DNA from: Tsukamurella conjunctivitidis
GTDB lineage: Bacteria; Actinomycetota; Actinomycetes; Mycobacteriales; Mycobacteriaceae
DNA length: 64,000 bases
Direction: 5' to 3'
Assembly: GCF_007858475.1 (NCBI RefSeq)
Contig: NZ_VIGX01000001.1
Span: 62,001 to 126,000, forward strand
Shown here: positions 34,620-43,417 of the stretch, piece by piece
Position numbering within the stretch: the first letter of the stretch is position 1
How the letters are laid out: each line of letters opens with the position of its first letter
Notes under the pieces: generated by a model
Told to the model about the DNA's origin: nothing
Database searches by the model: none
Seen by the model: only the letters and a program-made list of their open reading frames with translations
Made by a program: the position numbers and the translations under genes

Positions 34620-35294
34620 TCAGCGAGCGCGGCGAGCGAGCCGCTCGCTGTCCGTAATGACGACCGACTTGCCTTCGAGGCGCAGCCAGCCGCGGTGGGC
34701 GAAGTCGGCGAGGGCCTTGTTCACGGTCTCGCGGGAGGCGCCCACGAGCTGGGCGATCTCCTCCTGCGTGAGGTCGTGCGTCACCCGCAGCGCGCCGTTC
34801 TCGTGCGTGCCGAAGCGCTGCGCGAGCTGCAGCAGCTGCTTGGCGACGCGGCCGGGAACGTCGGTGAAGATGAGATCGGCCAGGTTGTTGTTGGTGCGCC
34901 GCAGGCGGCGGGCCAACACGCGCAGCAACTGCTCCGCGATCTCGGGCCGGTCACGGATCCACGCGCGCAGGGCCTCGCGGTCCATCGTCATCGCGCGGAC
35001 CTCGGTGATGCAGGTCGCGCTCGATGTGCGCGGACCCGGGTCGAAGATCGACATCTCACCGAACATGTCCGACGGGCCCATCACCGAGAGCAGGTTCTCG
35101 CGGCCGTCCGGGGAGCGGCGGCCGAGCTTCACCTTGCCGGAGAGGATGATGTACAGCCGGTCGCCGGGCTCGCCCTCGTTGAAGATGACGTGCCCGCGGG
35201 GGTAGTCGACCTCGTGCAGATCCTTGGTGAGCGCATCGACCGCGCCCGGCTCGACACCCTGAAAAATGCCGGCCCGCGCCAGGACCTCGTCCAC
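34620..35294 (-). CDS. crp: Crp/GlxR global regulator (Rv3676 Crp orthologue)
   Basis: 224 residues, the same length as M. tuberculosis Crp. The cyclic-nucleotide domain has [17 protein letters not shown], the cAMP phosphate cassette (about 76-92). The HTH recognition helix is [14 protein letters not shown] (about 188-201). It binds TGTGA-N6-TCACA sites. The GTG start at 35294 gives the exact orthologue N-terminus. Two notable sites in the window are one upstream of crp itself and a perfect one in the gap at 56.7 kb. Confidence 0.97.
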   Translation of the reverse strand: MDEVLARAGIFQGVEPGAVDALTKDLHEVDYPRGHVIFNEGEPGDRLYIILSGKVKLGRRSPDGRENLLSVMGPSDMFGEMSIFDPGPRTSSATCITEVRAMTMDREALRAWIRDRPEIAEQLLRVLARRLRRTNNNLADLIFTDVPGRVAKQLLQLAQRFGTHENGALRVTHDLTQEEIAQLVGASRETVNKALADFAHRGWLRLEGKSVVITDSERLARRAR

Positions 35295-35381
35295 GGGGTA
35301 CCTCGTTCCTTGATCGACGATCCGTCGCGGGCGGAGCTCGCCGCGACCTGAAGTGTGAGTTTATGCAGCGTTCCGTGCAGA

Positions 35382-35397
35382 TGTGGGAAATCGCACA
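35382..35397. promoter_or_regulatory. crp: Crp-like box upstream of crp
   Basis: TGTGGGAAATCGCACA matches TGTGA-N6-TCACA at 8 of the 10 fixed positions with perfect outer arms. It lies about 90 nt before the crp start, consistent with autoregulation. Confidence 0.55.
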
Positions 35398-35479
35398 GAC
35401 GACTACAGGAAAGACTACCTGCTCACATGTCCAACGGCACGACGGCGTTCCGCATTCGAGCCGCTCGGGGCCGGTGGCG

Positions 35480-35695
35480 TCAGCTGGCGCGGCGCTCGGC
35501 GCCGCCGTCGAGATCGAGGCTGTCCACGGCCTTGGGAAGGCCGATCCGCGCCAGTGTCTCGACGTCGGGGGCCTCGTCGTCGCCGGTGGCGGGGGGCGCG
35601 ACGGGCTCGGCCGTCACGCGCGCTTCGATACGTTCCATGGCCAACGCGAACAGCATCAGCACCACCGGGAACAGCAACCCGAGCAATCCTTGCAT
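35480..35695 (-). CDS. Small membrane protein (Rv3675-like position)
   Basis: 71 residues. One N-terminal membrane helix (about 3-20, L-L-G-L-L-F-P-V-V-L-M-L-F-A-L-A-M) is followed by an acidic, proline-containing cytoplasmic tail. A single-span membrane protein occupies the same crp-nth interval in mycobacteria. Function unknown. Confidence 0.7.
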   Translation of the reverse strand: MQGLLGLLFPVVLMLFALAMERIEARVTAEPVAPPATGDDEAPDVETLARIGLPKAVDSLDLDGGAERRAS

Positions 35696-35770
35696 GCCGG
35701 ACAGTAAACACAGCCAAGGTCTCGATACGGCAACGAACGAGCCACGGCACCGTCGTTAGAATCGGTTCCC

Positions 35771-36541
35771 ATGCCCCCGGAGCCGGAGACCCACCTCGGA
35801 CTGGTGCGCCGTGCCCGGCGGATGAATCGGACACTCGCCACCGCTTTTCCCCACGTGTACTGCGAACTCGACTTCACCGATCCGCTCGAGTTGTCGGTGG
35901 CCACGATCCTCTCCGCGCAGTGCACCGATGTGCGCGTGAATCAAGTCACACCGGCGTTGTTCGCGCGCTACCGCACGGCCGCCGACTACGCCGGGGCCCA
36001 GCGCGCCGAGCTCGAGGAGTACATCCGGTCGACGGGCTTCTACCGCAACAAGGCCACGTCGATCATGGGGCTGGGCCAGGCCCTCGTGGACCGCTTCGAC
36101 GGCGAGGTCCCGCGCACGATGAAGGAGCTGGTGACGCTTCCCGGCTTCGGTCGCAAGACGGCGAACGTGATCCTCGGCAACGCCTTCGACGTTCCCGGGA
36201 TCACCGTCGACACGCACTTCTCCCGGCTCGTGCACCGCTGGGAGTGGACCGAGGAGACGGACCCGGTGAAGATCGAGCACGCCGTCGGCGAGCTCATTCC
36301 GCGCAAGGAGTGGACCCTGCTCAGCCACCGCGTGATCTTCCACGGCCGTCGCGTCTGCCACGCCCGCAAGCCCGCGTGCGGCGTCTGCGTGCTCGCCAAG
36401 GACTGCCCGTCCTTCGGGACGGGGCCCGTCGACCCGGCCGAGTCCGCCGAGCTGGTGAAGGGGCCCGAGCGTGAGCACCTGCTCGAGATCGCGCCGCCCC
36501 CGCCCCGGCGGCGCCGCGTCCGGCCGGAGGGCGTTCGGTGA
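35771..36541 (+). CDS. nth: Endonuclease III
   Basis: 256 residues. The helix-hairpin-helix L-P-G-F-G-R-K-T-A carries the catalytic lysine, the catalytic Asp is in V-D-T-H-F-S-R-L, and C-x6-C-x2-C-x5-C near residues 197-213 binds the 4Fe-4S cluster. It removes oxidised pyrimidines and nicks the DNA. A Pro/Arg tail extends the C-terminus. TAGAAT lies 8 nt before the ATG, so the mRNA may be leaderless. The stop overlaps the TlpA-like GTG. Confidence 0.96.
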   Translation: MPPEPETHLGLVRRARRMNRTLATAFPHVYCELDFTDPLELSVATILSAQCTDVRVNQVTPALFARYRTAADYAGAQRAELEEYIRSTGFYRNKATSIMGLGQALVDRFDGEVPRTMKELVTLPGFGRKTANVILGNAFDVPGITVDTHFSRLVHRWEWTEETDPVKIEHAVGELIPRKEWTLLSHRVIFHGRRVCHARKPACGVCVLAKDCPSFGTGPVDPAESAELVKGPEREHLLEIAPPPPRRRRVRPEGVR

Positions 36542-37263
36542 CCGAGCCCGAACCGCGCCCCGAGCCCGAACCGCGCCCCGCCCCCGAGCCGGGTCGCGAG
36601 CCCGAGCCGGCGCCCCTGCTGCCCGGCGAACGCAGCCGCGTCCCCGCGGGGGTGCGCTGGCTCATCGTCTGCGCGATCGTCGCGCTCGCCCTGGGCGTCG
36701 CGATCTGGCCCCGCGGCGACGACGGCGCCGCGCCCCCGACGGGACCGACGGCGGCGCCGTCGACCAGCGTGAGTCCCGGCCGGCTGGCCGCCGCGCGGGC
36801 CAGCGCGGCCCTGCCGCCCTGCCCCGCCGGCCTCGGCGCCGCGGCCCTCGCCGGCACGCCCCTGACCTGCCTCGGCGACGGTGCGCCCGTCGACCTGGCC
36901 GCCGCGGGGACCGCCCCCGTCCTGCTCAACATCTGGGCCTGGTGGTGCGGGCCCTGCCGCGTCGAGCTGCCGGTGCTCGCCGACGTCGCGGCGCGCGCGG
37001 GCGACCGGCTCACGGTGCTCGGCGTCCACGCCGATGCCAACGCCGTCGCCGGCCTGGACCTGCTGGCCGAGCTGAAGGTCGCCCTGCCGACGGTGCAGGA
37101 CCCGCAGAGCGTCGTCGCGACGGCCCTCGGTGCGCCGCGGGCCTACCCCGTGACCGTTCTGTTGCGTGCCGATGGCACTGTGGCCGGTGTGCACGCACAA
37201 CCCTTCACCTCCGTCGACGACGTGGCCGCGTTGCTGCGCACCGAGCTCGGGGTGACCCTGTGA
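36538..37263 (+). CDS. Membrane-anchored TlpA/ResA-like thioredoxin (Rv3673c-like)
   Basis: 241 residues. An N-terminal repeat rich in Glu-Pro-Arg (about 1-27) precedes one membrane helix (41-57) and an extracytoplasmic thioredoxin domain with W-W-C-G-P-C (Cys137, Cys140). A second cysteine pair (Cys95, Cys111) sits before the domain. It probably reduces or forms disulfides in exported proteins; MarP downstream has two extracytoplasmic cysteines. GTG overlaps the nth stop (GTGA) and the next gene starts the same way. Confidence 0.92.
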   Translation: MTEPEPRPEPEPRPAPEPGREPEPAPLLPGERSRVPAGVRWLIVCAIVALALGVAIWPRGDDGAAPPTGPTAAPSTSVSPGRLAAARASAALPPCPAGLGAAALAGTPLTCLGDGAPVDLAAAGTAPVLLNIWAWWCGPCRVELPVLADVAARAGDRLTVLGVHADANAVAGLDLLAELKVALPTVQDPQSVVATALGAPRAYPVTVLLRADGTVAGVHAQPFTSVDDVAALLRTELGVTL

Positions 37264-37970
37264 GCGCGCCGCGGTGGCTGGATCCGCTGCTCGGCAACCT
37301 CGGCGATGTGGCGAGCGAGATCGAGCAGCGCGGCGGCGCCGTCGCCGCCCTGCAGCGCGTGCGCAACCCCCGCCGCGCCTCGGTCCTCATCCTGTTCGAC
37401 GGTGACCCGGCCGCGTCCGGTGCGACGCCGCCCGAGGACGCGACGGTGCTGCTGACCCAGCGCGCCTCGGCCATGCGGCAGCACGCGGGGCAGGTGGCCT
37501 TCCCCGGCGGCGCCCGCGACCCCGAGGACGCCGACGACGTGGCCGTCGCGCTGCGCGAGGCCTGGGAGGAGACCGGGCTCGACCCCGACTCCGTCGAGGT
37601 GGTCGCGGAGCTCGACCCGATCGAGGTGCCCGTCTCGGGCTTCCGCGTGGTCCCCGTGATCGGCTTCGCGGCCCGGCCGTCGGAGGTCCGCGCCGTCGAC
37701 CCCGCGGAGACCGCGCTGGTCCGGCGCGTGCCGCTGGCGGAGCTCATCGACCCCGCGCACCGGTTCATGGTGCGCAAGTCCTTCTACCGCGGCCCGGCCT
37801 TCGCCGCGGGCCCGATGCTGGTGTGGGGCTTCACCGGCGGCCTGGTGAACGCGCTGATCGGCGCCGCGGGGTGGGAGCGGCCCTGGAACACCGACGACGT
37901 GCGGCCCCTCACCGACGAGGTGCGTGCCGCGGCCGCCCGCGCCCAGACCTGGCAGGAGAACGCTCGATGA
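37260..37970 (+). CDS. NUDIX hydrolase, CoA pyrophosphatase-like (Rv3672c-like)
   Basis: 236 residues. The NUDIX box G-G-A-R-D-P-E-D-A-D-D-x-x-x-A-L-R-E-A-W-E-E-T-G-L is intact, preceded by the UPF0035-type L-T-Q-R-A-S-x-M-R-Q-H-A-G-Q-V-A-F-P block found in CoA pyrophosphatases. It would cleave CoA or its derivatives. GTG start overlaps the preceding stop; ATGA joins it to marP. Confidence 0.93.
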   Translation: MSAPRWLDPLLGNLGDVASEIEQRGGAVAALQRVRNPRRASVLILFDGDPAASGATPPEDATVLLTQRASAMRQHAGQVAFPGGARDPEDADDVAVALREAWEETGLDPDSVEVVAELDPIEVPVSGFRVVPVIGFAARPSEVRAVDPAETALVRRVPLAELIDPAHRFMVRKSFYRGPAFAAGPMLVWGFTGGLVNALIGAAGWERPWNTDDVRPLTDEVRAAAARAQTWQENAR

Positions 37971-39166
37971 CCGGTTCGACCTGGGTCGACGTGATCGTCG
38001 TCGTCCTGATGATCCTCGCCGCGATCTCCGGCTACCGGCAGGGCGCCGCGGCCTCCGTGCTCGCCTTCATCGGCGTCGTGCTCGGCGCCGCCGCGGGCGT
38101 GCTGCTCGCGCCCCACGTCCTCGGCTCGGTGGACGACGCCAAGGGGCGCCTCCTACTCGGCGTCGGGCTGCTCGCCGGCCTCGTGATCATCGGCGAGCTG
38201 TCCGGCATGGTGCTCGGGCGCGCCGTGCGCAGCTCGATCCGCAGCACCGGCCTGCGCACCGCCGACTCCGGTGTCGGGGCCGTGGTGCAGGTCGGCGCGC
38301 TGCTCGTGGCGGCCTGGCTGGTCGCGATCCCGTTGACCTCGGCGGCCGCCCCGCAGATCTCGCGGTCCGTCAACGGTTCCGCGGTGCTGGGCGCCGTGAA
38401 CGAGTTCGCCAAGGGCGTCGGGGCCGACGGCCTGCCGCAGAAGTTCTCGGCGATCATCGACGACTCGGGCCTGCCGCAGGCACTCGGGCCGTTCGTCAAC
38501 ACCCCGGTGGTCAGCGTCGACCCGCCCGACCGGGTGGACTTCACCGACGCCGCGGTGCAGCGCGTCCGCTCGTCCGTGGTCCGCATCGACGGTCAGGCAC
38601 CGTCGTGCAGCCGCGCGCTGGAGGGCTCGGGCTTCGTGGCGACGCCGGGCCGCGTGGTCACGAACGCGCACGTGGTGGCCGGGACGCGCAGCGTGCAGGT
38701 CACCGTCGACGGCACGAAGAAGTACAGCGCCCAGGTCGTCTACTTCGATGCGCAGACCGATGTCGCGGTGCTCAACGTGCCCGGCCTGCAGGCCAAGCCG
38801 CTGCGCATCGTCTTCAACGGCGCCAAGCCCGGCGACCCCGGCTTCGTGCTCGGTTACCCCGGCGGCGGCCCGCTGACGCTGTCCTCGTCGCGGGTGCGCA
38901 GCCAGCAGACCCTCGAGGGCCGCAACATCTACCGCGACGCGCAGGTGCGGCGCGACGTCTACCTGCTGCGCGGGCAGGTCCGGCCCGGCAACTCGGGCGG
39001 CCCCGTCTTCGACCGCGAGGGCAACGTGGTGGGGGTGATCTTCGGCGTGGCCGTGGACGACGCGGACACCGCCTTCGCGCTCACCGCGAAGCAGGTCGAG
39101 CCCGCGCTGCAGGCCGGCACCACGGCCACCGCGGGTGTCTCCACGGGGGCCTGCGTCAACCGCTGA
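37967..39166 (+). CDS. marP: Membrane serine protease MarP
   Basis: 399 residues. Four N-terminal membrane helices of the colicin-V-production type (about 5-165) carry a periplasmic chymotrypsin-like protease. The triad is His235 (T-N-A-H-V-V), Asp265 (Q-T-D-V-A-V) and Ser343 (P-G-N-S-G-G-P). Two cysteines (in P-S-C-S-R and at the extreme C-terminus A-C-V-N-R) match the regulatory disulfide known in the M. tuberculosis enzyme. MarP maintains pH homeostasis under acid stress there. Coupled to the NUDIX gene. Confidence 0.96.
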   Translation: MTGSTWVDVIVVVLMILAAISGYRQGAAASVLAFIGVVLGAAAGVLLAPHVLGSVDDAKGRLLLGVGLLAGLVIIGELSGMVLGRAVRSSIRSTGLRTADSGVGAVVQVGALLVAAWLVAIPLTSAAAPQISRSVNGSAVLGAVNEFAKGVGADGLPQKFSAIIDDSGLPQALGPFVNTPVVSVDPPDRVDFTDAAVQRVRSSVVRIDGQAPSCSRALEGSGFVATPGRVVTNAHVVAGTRSVQVTVDGTKKYSAQVVYFDAQTDVAVLNVPGLQAKPLRIVFNGAKPGDPGFVLGYPGGGPLTLSSSRVRSQQTLEGRNIYRDAQVRRDVYLLRGQVRPGNSGGPVFDREGNVVGVIFGVAVDDADTAFALTAKQVEPALQAGTTATAGVSTGACVNR

Positions 39167-39191
39167 GCCGTGCGGGCCGGGGCCTGTCGGC

Positions 39192-40169
39192 TCAGGAGAG
39201 CAGACGGGGGCCGGGCAGGCCCGCGAGGAAGTCCACGAGCTGCGGCCCGACGGTGCCGGGAGCCTCCTCGTGCGCGTAGTGTCCGGCGTTCTCGACCGCG
39301 CGCACCCGGTAGTCGGTCGCCCAGTCGTGGCTGGAGTAGACGGGCTGCGGCAGCACGTACGGGTCGACGTCGCCCCGGAAGGCGAGGACGGGGATGTGCA
39401 GCCGCTGATTCATGCTGCTGAGGAACCGCGTGCCGTCGGGGCGGAACTGGCTGCGCCACGCCCAGCGGGCGTACTCGAGGGCGCTGTGCGCGGTACCGGG
39501 GATCTGGATGGCGCTGCGGTACCGCGGGAGCGCGTCGGCGTAGTCGGCGGAGCGCCGCCACGTCGCGCTGCTGCGCGCGGCGTACAGCGCGCCGATCTCG
39601 GCACCGTCGTCGCGGGTGAGGCGGTCCTCGGCGACCCGAGGCAGCTGCGCGAAGGTGATGGGGCCCAGCATCGCCGAGCGCTGCTCCTTGTTGCGCAGCG
39701 CGGATCGCTTGAGGGCGATCGGGTGCGGCGAGGAGATGACCGCGATCGCGGAGACCACGCGCGGGTGCAGGGTGGCGGTGGCCCAGCAGCCGAGGCCGCC
39801 CTCGCCGTGCCCGACGATCGCCGCCGAGGTGTGGCCCAGCGCCCGGATCAGCCCGGCGACGTCGCCGGAGAGGGTCCAGCCGTCGTAGCCGCGGGGCGGC
39901 TTGTCGCTGTCGCCGTAGCCCCGCAGATCGACGGCGACGGCCCGGTGCCCCGCCTCGTGCAGCTGCGGCAGGAGGTGCCGCCAACTCCACCAGAAGCCGC
40001 CGAAGCCGTGCAGCAGCACGACGAGCGGCCGGTCGGCGTCCGCGGGATCCGCGCCGGAATCGGTGGCGGGTCGGTACTCGACGGCGTGCAACCGGATGCC
40101 GTTGGCGCGCACGTCGAGGTGCTCCCACGGGCCGGGGAACCGGACGCTCGACGGGTCGGGACTGGTCAC
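39192..40169 (-). CDS. ephE: Alpha/beta hydrolase, EphE-like, nucleophile position is Gly
   Basis: 325 residues with the epoxide-hydrolase-like fold: H-G-F-G-G-F oxyanion loop, D-L-R-G-Y-G-D-S-D-K-P, the acid in F-R-G-D-V-D-P and the histidine in N-A-G-H-Y-A-H-E-E. The nucleophile elbow, however, reads G-H-G-E-G (residues 120-124), with glycine at 122 where Asp or Ser is required. So the protein may be inactive as a hydrolase or act another way. GTG start at 40169. It follows the holin-like gene by 24 nt on the same strand. Confidence 0.88.
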   Translation of the reverse strand: MTSPDPSSVRFPGPWEHLDVRANGIRLHAVEYRPATDSGADPADADRPLVVLLHGFGGFWWSWRHLLPQLHEAGHRAVAVDLRGYGDSDKPPRGYDGWTLSGDVAGLIRALGHTSAAIVGHGEGGLGCWATATLHPRVVSAIAVISSPHPIALKRSALRNKEQRSAMLGPITFAQLPRVAEDRLTRDDGAEIGALYAARSSATWRRSADYADALPRYRSAIQIPGTAHSALEYARWAWRSQFRPDGTRFLSSMNQRLHIPVLAFRGDVDPYVLPQPVYSSHDWATDYRVRAVENAGHYAHEEAPGTVGPQLVDFLAGLPGPRLLS

Positions 40170-40193
40170 CGGGGTTGCCTCAGGGTCGTGCCG

Positions 40194-40703
40194 TCAGCGT
40201 CGCGCGGTCGACGGTGCGCCCGCCGGCTGCTGGAGAGCGGCGACGGGATCGACCTCGCCCTTGAGCATCGACTGCGACTCCTTGAGCGAGGCGATGGTCT
40301 TCTGCGGGCCCTTGATGCGCTTGACCTTGAGGTAGCCGAAGAAGGCCGCGACGCCCGCCACGAGCAGCATGAGGACGAAGACGATGAGCGACGCCGCCCA
40401 CATCGGCAGCCACACGTTGAGCAGCCAGGTGAGGAAGAAGAAGAAGAAGAACGACGAGTACAGGGCCACCACGCCCGCGACCGCGAAGAAGGCGGAGCCG
40501 GTGGCCGCCTTCTTGACGTCCCGCATGGTCTCGGCCTTCGCCAGCTCGACCTCGGCGCGGACCAGCGACGAGACCTGCGCCGATGCGTCCCGTACGAGGC
40601 TGCCGATCGTGGGATCGCCGGAGGCGGTCACGTTGGGATCGGTGAGCGGGATCGCGGAGAGCGTCCGCTGGGTCCCGCCGGTGGGCGTGCTGTCCAAGCT
40701 CAC
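40194..40703 (-). CDS. Phage holin superfamily / DUF1469-like membrane protein (Rv3669-like)
   Basis: 169 residues. A disordered N-terminus and an amphipathic helix (S-L-V-R-A-E-V-E-L-A-K-A-E) lead into two membrane helices (about 70-95 and 102-125). The first contains a run of seven phenylalanines or more (about 84-90). This pattern is the actinobacterial phage-holin/DUF1469 family, whose role is unknown. It is probably cotranscribed with ephE, as in mycobacteria. Confidence 0.88.
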   Translation of the reverse strand: MSLDSTPTGGTQRTLSAIPLTDPNVTASGDPTIGSLVRDASAQVSSLVRAEVELAKAETMRDVKKAATGSAFFAVAGVVALYSSFFFFFFLTWLLNVWLPMWAASLIVFVLMLLVAGVAAFFGYLKVKRIKGPQKTIASLKESQSMLKGEVDPVAALQQPAGAPSTARR

Positions 40704-40801
40704 TGTCGTCCTCCTCTAGTTATCAGTCATCGTGCCAGAGGTCACCCCGGCGTGTCCGCGCGACCACGACGTGTCGACCTCTCGGCCGCGCGCACGGCCC
40801 G

Positions 40802-42016
40802 TCACCCGGCCGCGTGTACCCTTCCGCGCCGCAACAACAGCAGCGCCCCGATCACCGACGCCACCACGGACGTCAGCAGGACCGCGGCCTTGGCGAGATC
40901 GGCCTCGCCCTCGGGCAGGGCGAGCTCCGCGACCAGGAGACTCACGGTGAAACCGATGGCTCCGAGCACGCTGAGCGCCAGGATGTCCCGGTTGTAGAGC
41001 CCCTCCGGGCGCTCGGCCAGCCGCAGTTTCACCGCCACCACGCTGGCCCCCGAGATGCCGATGATCTTGCCGAAGAACAGGCCGATCATGATGCCCAGCG
41101 CCAGCTCGTCGGTGAAGAGCTCGCGGAAGACCTCGCCGTTCACGGCGACGCCCGAGGCGAAGAAGGCGAAGATCGGCACGCAGATCAGGGCCGAGACCGG
41201 CTGGATCCGGTGTTCGAGCCGTTCCGCGGGCGATTCGTGCTCACCCGGGTCCGGTTTCACGCGGGTGAGCAGGCCGAGCGCGACGCCCGCGATGGTGGCG
41301 TGCACGCCGGACTGCAGCATGGCGATCCACACGACGATCGCGATCGGCACGTAGTAGAGGGGCGAGGTGATCCGCCGGTGCTGACCGAACCAGTAGAGGG
41401 CGCAGCCCGCCGCCGCGACGGCGAGCCACCCGACCTTGAGGTCGCCGGCGAAGAGCACCGCGATCACCGCGATGGCGATCAGGTCGTCGACCACGGCCAA
41501 CCCGAGCAGGAAGACCCGCGCGCCCGAGGGCAGTCGCGAGCCGATGAGCGAGAGGATGCCCAGCGCGAAAGCGATGTCCGTCGCGATGGGGATGGCCCAG
41601 GCGCTGCCGATGTACGGGGTGTCCCGGGCGATGCCGAAGGCGATGATCGCCGGCACCACCACGCCGCCGATCGCGCACAGCACCGGCAGCGCCGCGCCGC
41701 GGATCGTCGACAGCTCGCCCACCACGAGCTCGCGTTTGAGCTCCAGCCCGGCGACGAAGAAGAAGACCGCGAGCAGGCCGTCCTTGGCCCAGTCCGCCAG
41801 CGACAGCTGCAGGTGGAGCGGATAGCCGAAGACCGTCCAGTCGTCGCTGCCGACCTTGATCTCGGCGAGGTGGGCGTAGCTGTCTGACCAGGACGAGTTG
41901 GCCCACAGGAGTGCGATCGCCGCCGCGATGAGAAGGGCTGTGCCGCCGACGGTCTCGGTGCGCAGGAAGCGGATCAACGCCCGTGAGGCCCGGAACCGGG
42001 TCGGTGCGTCGTTCAT
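40802..42016 (-). CDS. nhaA: Na+/H+ antiporter NhaA
   Basis: 404 residues and 11-12 membrane helices. The transport aspartates are present in V-V-D-D-L-I-A-I, and A-T-D-I-A-F-A-L-G with W-A-I-P-I-A-T precedes them. G-L-E-L-K-R-E is the conserved helix IV-V loop. It exports Na+ in exchange for protons. The ATG at 42016 was chosen; the upstream extension to 42142 would cross the divergent promoter. Confidence 0.95.
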   Translation of the reverse strand: MNDAPTRFRASRALIRFLRTETVGGTALLIAAAIALLWANSSWSDSYAHLAEIKVGSDDWTVFGYPLHLQLSLADWAKDGLLAVFFFVAGLELKRELVVGELSTIRGAALPVLCAIGGVVVPAIIAFGIARDTPYIGSAWAIPIATDIAFALGILSLIGSRLPSGARVFLLGLAVVDDLIAIAVIAVLFAGDLKVGWLAVAAAGCALYWFGQHRRITSPLYYVPIAIVVWIAMLQSGVHATIAGVALGLLTRVKPDPGEHESPAERLEHRIQPVSALICVPIFAFFASGVAVNGEVFRELFTDELALGIMIGLFFGKIIGISGASVVAVKLRLAERPEGLYNRDILALSVLGAIGFTVSLLVAELALPEGEADLAKAAVLLTSVVASVIGALLLLRRGRVHAAG

Positions 42017-42024
42017 TCGTCGAC

Positions 42025-42057
42025 GGTACCGCAGGTACCCTGCGTGACCCGGGTCAC
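42025..42057. promoter_or_regulatory. Palindromes between nhaA and the MFS gene
   Basis: GGTACC occurs at 42025-42030 and again at 42034-42039. GTGACCCGGGTCAC (42044-42057) is a perfect 14-bp palindrome. All lie in the 79-nt divergent intergenic region and may be operator sites. Confidence 0.4.
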
Positions 42058-42095
42058 CGCGATCGGGCCCGCGTGCCCCGCGTAATCTCTGCGCA

Positions 42096-43415
42096 ATGAA
42101 TCGCAGGCGAATCGTCGTCGCCTCCATGGTGGGCACCACCATCGAGTTCTTCGACTTCTACATCTACGCGACCGCGGCAGTGCTGGTCTTCCCCACCCTG
42201 TTCTTCCCGAAGGGGGACGACACCGCGGCGCTGCTCGCCTCGTTCGCGACCTTCGGCCTGGCCTTCGCCGCGCGCCCCCTGGGGTCGATCCTGTTCGGCC
42301 ACTTCGGCGACCGGGTGGGCCGCAAGGCCACCCTGGTGGGCTCGCTGCTCACCATGGGCATCGCGACCTTCCTCATCGGTGTGTTGCCCACCTTCGATCA
42401 GGTCGGCTACTGGGCCCCGGCCCTGCTCGCGGTGATGCGCTTCGCGCAGGGCCTCGGCCTGGGCGGCGAGTGGTCGGGCGCGGCGCTGCTGGCGACGGAG
42501 ACCGCGGCCCCCGGCAAGCGCGCCTGGGCCGCGATGTGGCCGCAGCTGGGCGCGCCCTTCGGATTCTTCCTGGCGAACGGCACCTTCCTGGTCATCATGC
42601 AGTTGATGGACTTCGATTCGAAGACCTCGACCTCGAACCACGCGTTCATGACCTGGGGCTGGCGCATCCCGTTCCTCGCCTCGGCCGTGATGGTGATCGT
42701 CGGACTGTACGTCCGGCTCAAGCTGACCGAGACCCCCGTCTTCGCGAAGGCCGTCGAGGACGGCAAGAAGGTCAAGGCGCCGCTGGGCGAGGTGCTGCGC
42801 ACCGCGTGGCGGCCGCTCATCATCGGCACCTTCGTGATGGTCGCGACCTACACGCTGTTCTACCTGGTCACCACGTGGATCGTCTCGTACGGCACCGGCA
42901 AGGTGGTCGACAAGTCGGGCGTGAAGCTCGGCATCTCCTACATCGACTTCCTGCAGATGCAGCTCATCGCGGTGCTGTTCTTCGCCGCCTTCGTCGCGGT
43001 CTCCGGGTACTTCGCCGATCGCATCGGCCGCCGCAAGGTGCTCATCGTGGTGACGCTCGCGATCATCGCCTACGGGCTCTCCTTCCACTGGATCCTCGAC
43101 CCGGCGACCACCACGCAGGGCACGATGCTGGCCGTCCTCATCGCGGGACTCACCCTCATGGGCCTCACCTTCGGCCCCATGAGCGCGGTTCTACCGGAGC
43201 TCTTCGCCACCAACGTCCGCTACACGGGCAGCGGCATCTCGTACAACTTCGCGTCGATCCTCGGCGCCGCCATCGCGCCGTTCATCGCGACGTGGCTCGT
43301 GAGCGACTACGGCGTCGGCTGGGTGGGCGTCTACCTCGCGCTCGCGGGCGGCGCGACGCTGATCGCGCTCATCCTGATGCACGAGACGCGCGACGTGGAA
43401 CTCGACAAGGTCTAG
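42096..43415 (+). CDS. MFS transporter, metabolite:H+ symporter (MHS) family
   Basis: 439 residues with 12 predicted helices. The first-loop motif G-H-F-G-D-R-V-G-R-K and the N-terminal G-T-T-I-E-F-F-D-F-Y-I-Y-A are characteristic of the MHS group (shikimate, proline/betaine, citrate, alpha-ketoglutarate carriers). Substrate cannot be read from sequence. It is followed by a ketopantoate reductase-like gene 2 nt after the stop, so import of a keto or hydroxy acid is possible. Confidence 0.9.
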   Translation: MNRRRIVVASMVGTTIEFFDFYIYATAAVLVFPTLFFPKGDDTAALLASFATFGLAFAARPLGSILFGHFGDRVGRKATLVGSLLTMGIATFLIGVLPTFDQVGYWAPALLAVMRFAQGLGLGGEWSGAALLATETAAPGKRAWAAMWPQLGAPFGFFLANGTFLVIMQLMDFDSKTSTSNHAFMTWGWRIPFLASAVMVIVGLYVRLKLTETPVFAKAVEDGKKVKAPLGEVLRTAWRPLIIGTFVMVATYTLFYLVTTWIVSYGTGKVVDKSGVKLGISYIDFLQMQLIAVLFFAAFVAVSGYFADRIGRRKVLIVVTLAIIAYGLSFHWILDPATTTQGTMLAVLIAGLTLMGLTFGPMSAVLPELFATNVRYTGSGISYNFASILGAAIAPFIATWLVSDYGVGWVGVYLALAGGATLIALILMHETRDVELDKV

Positions 43416-43417
43416 TC

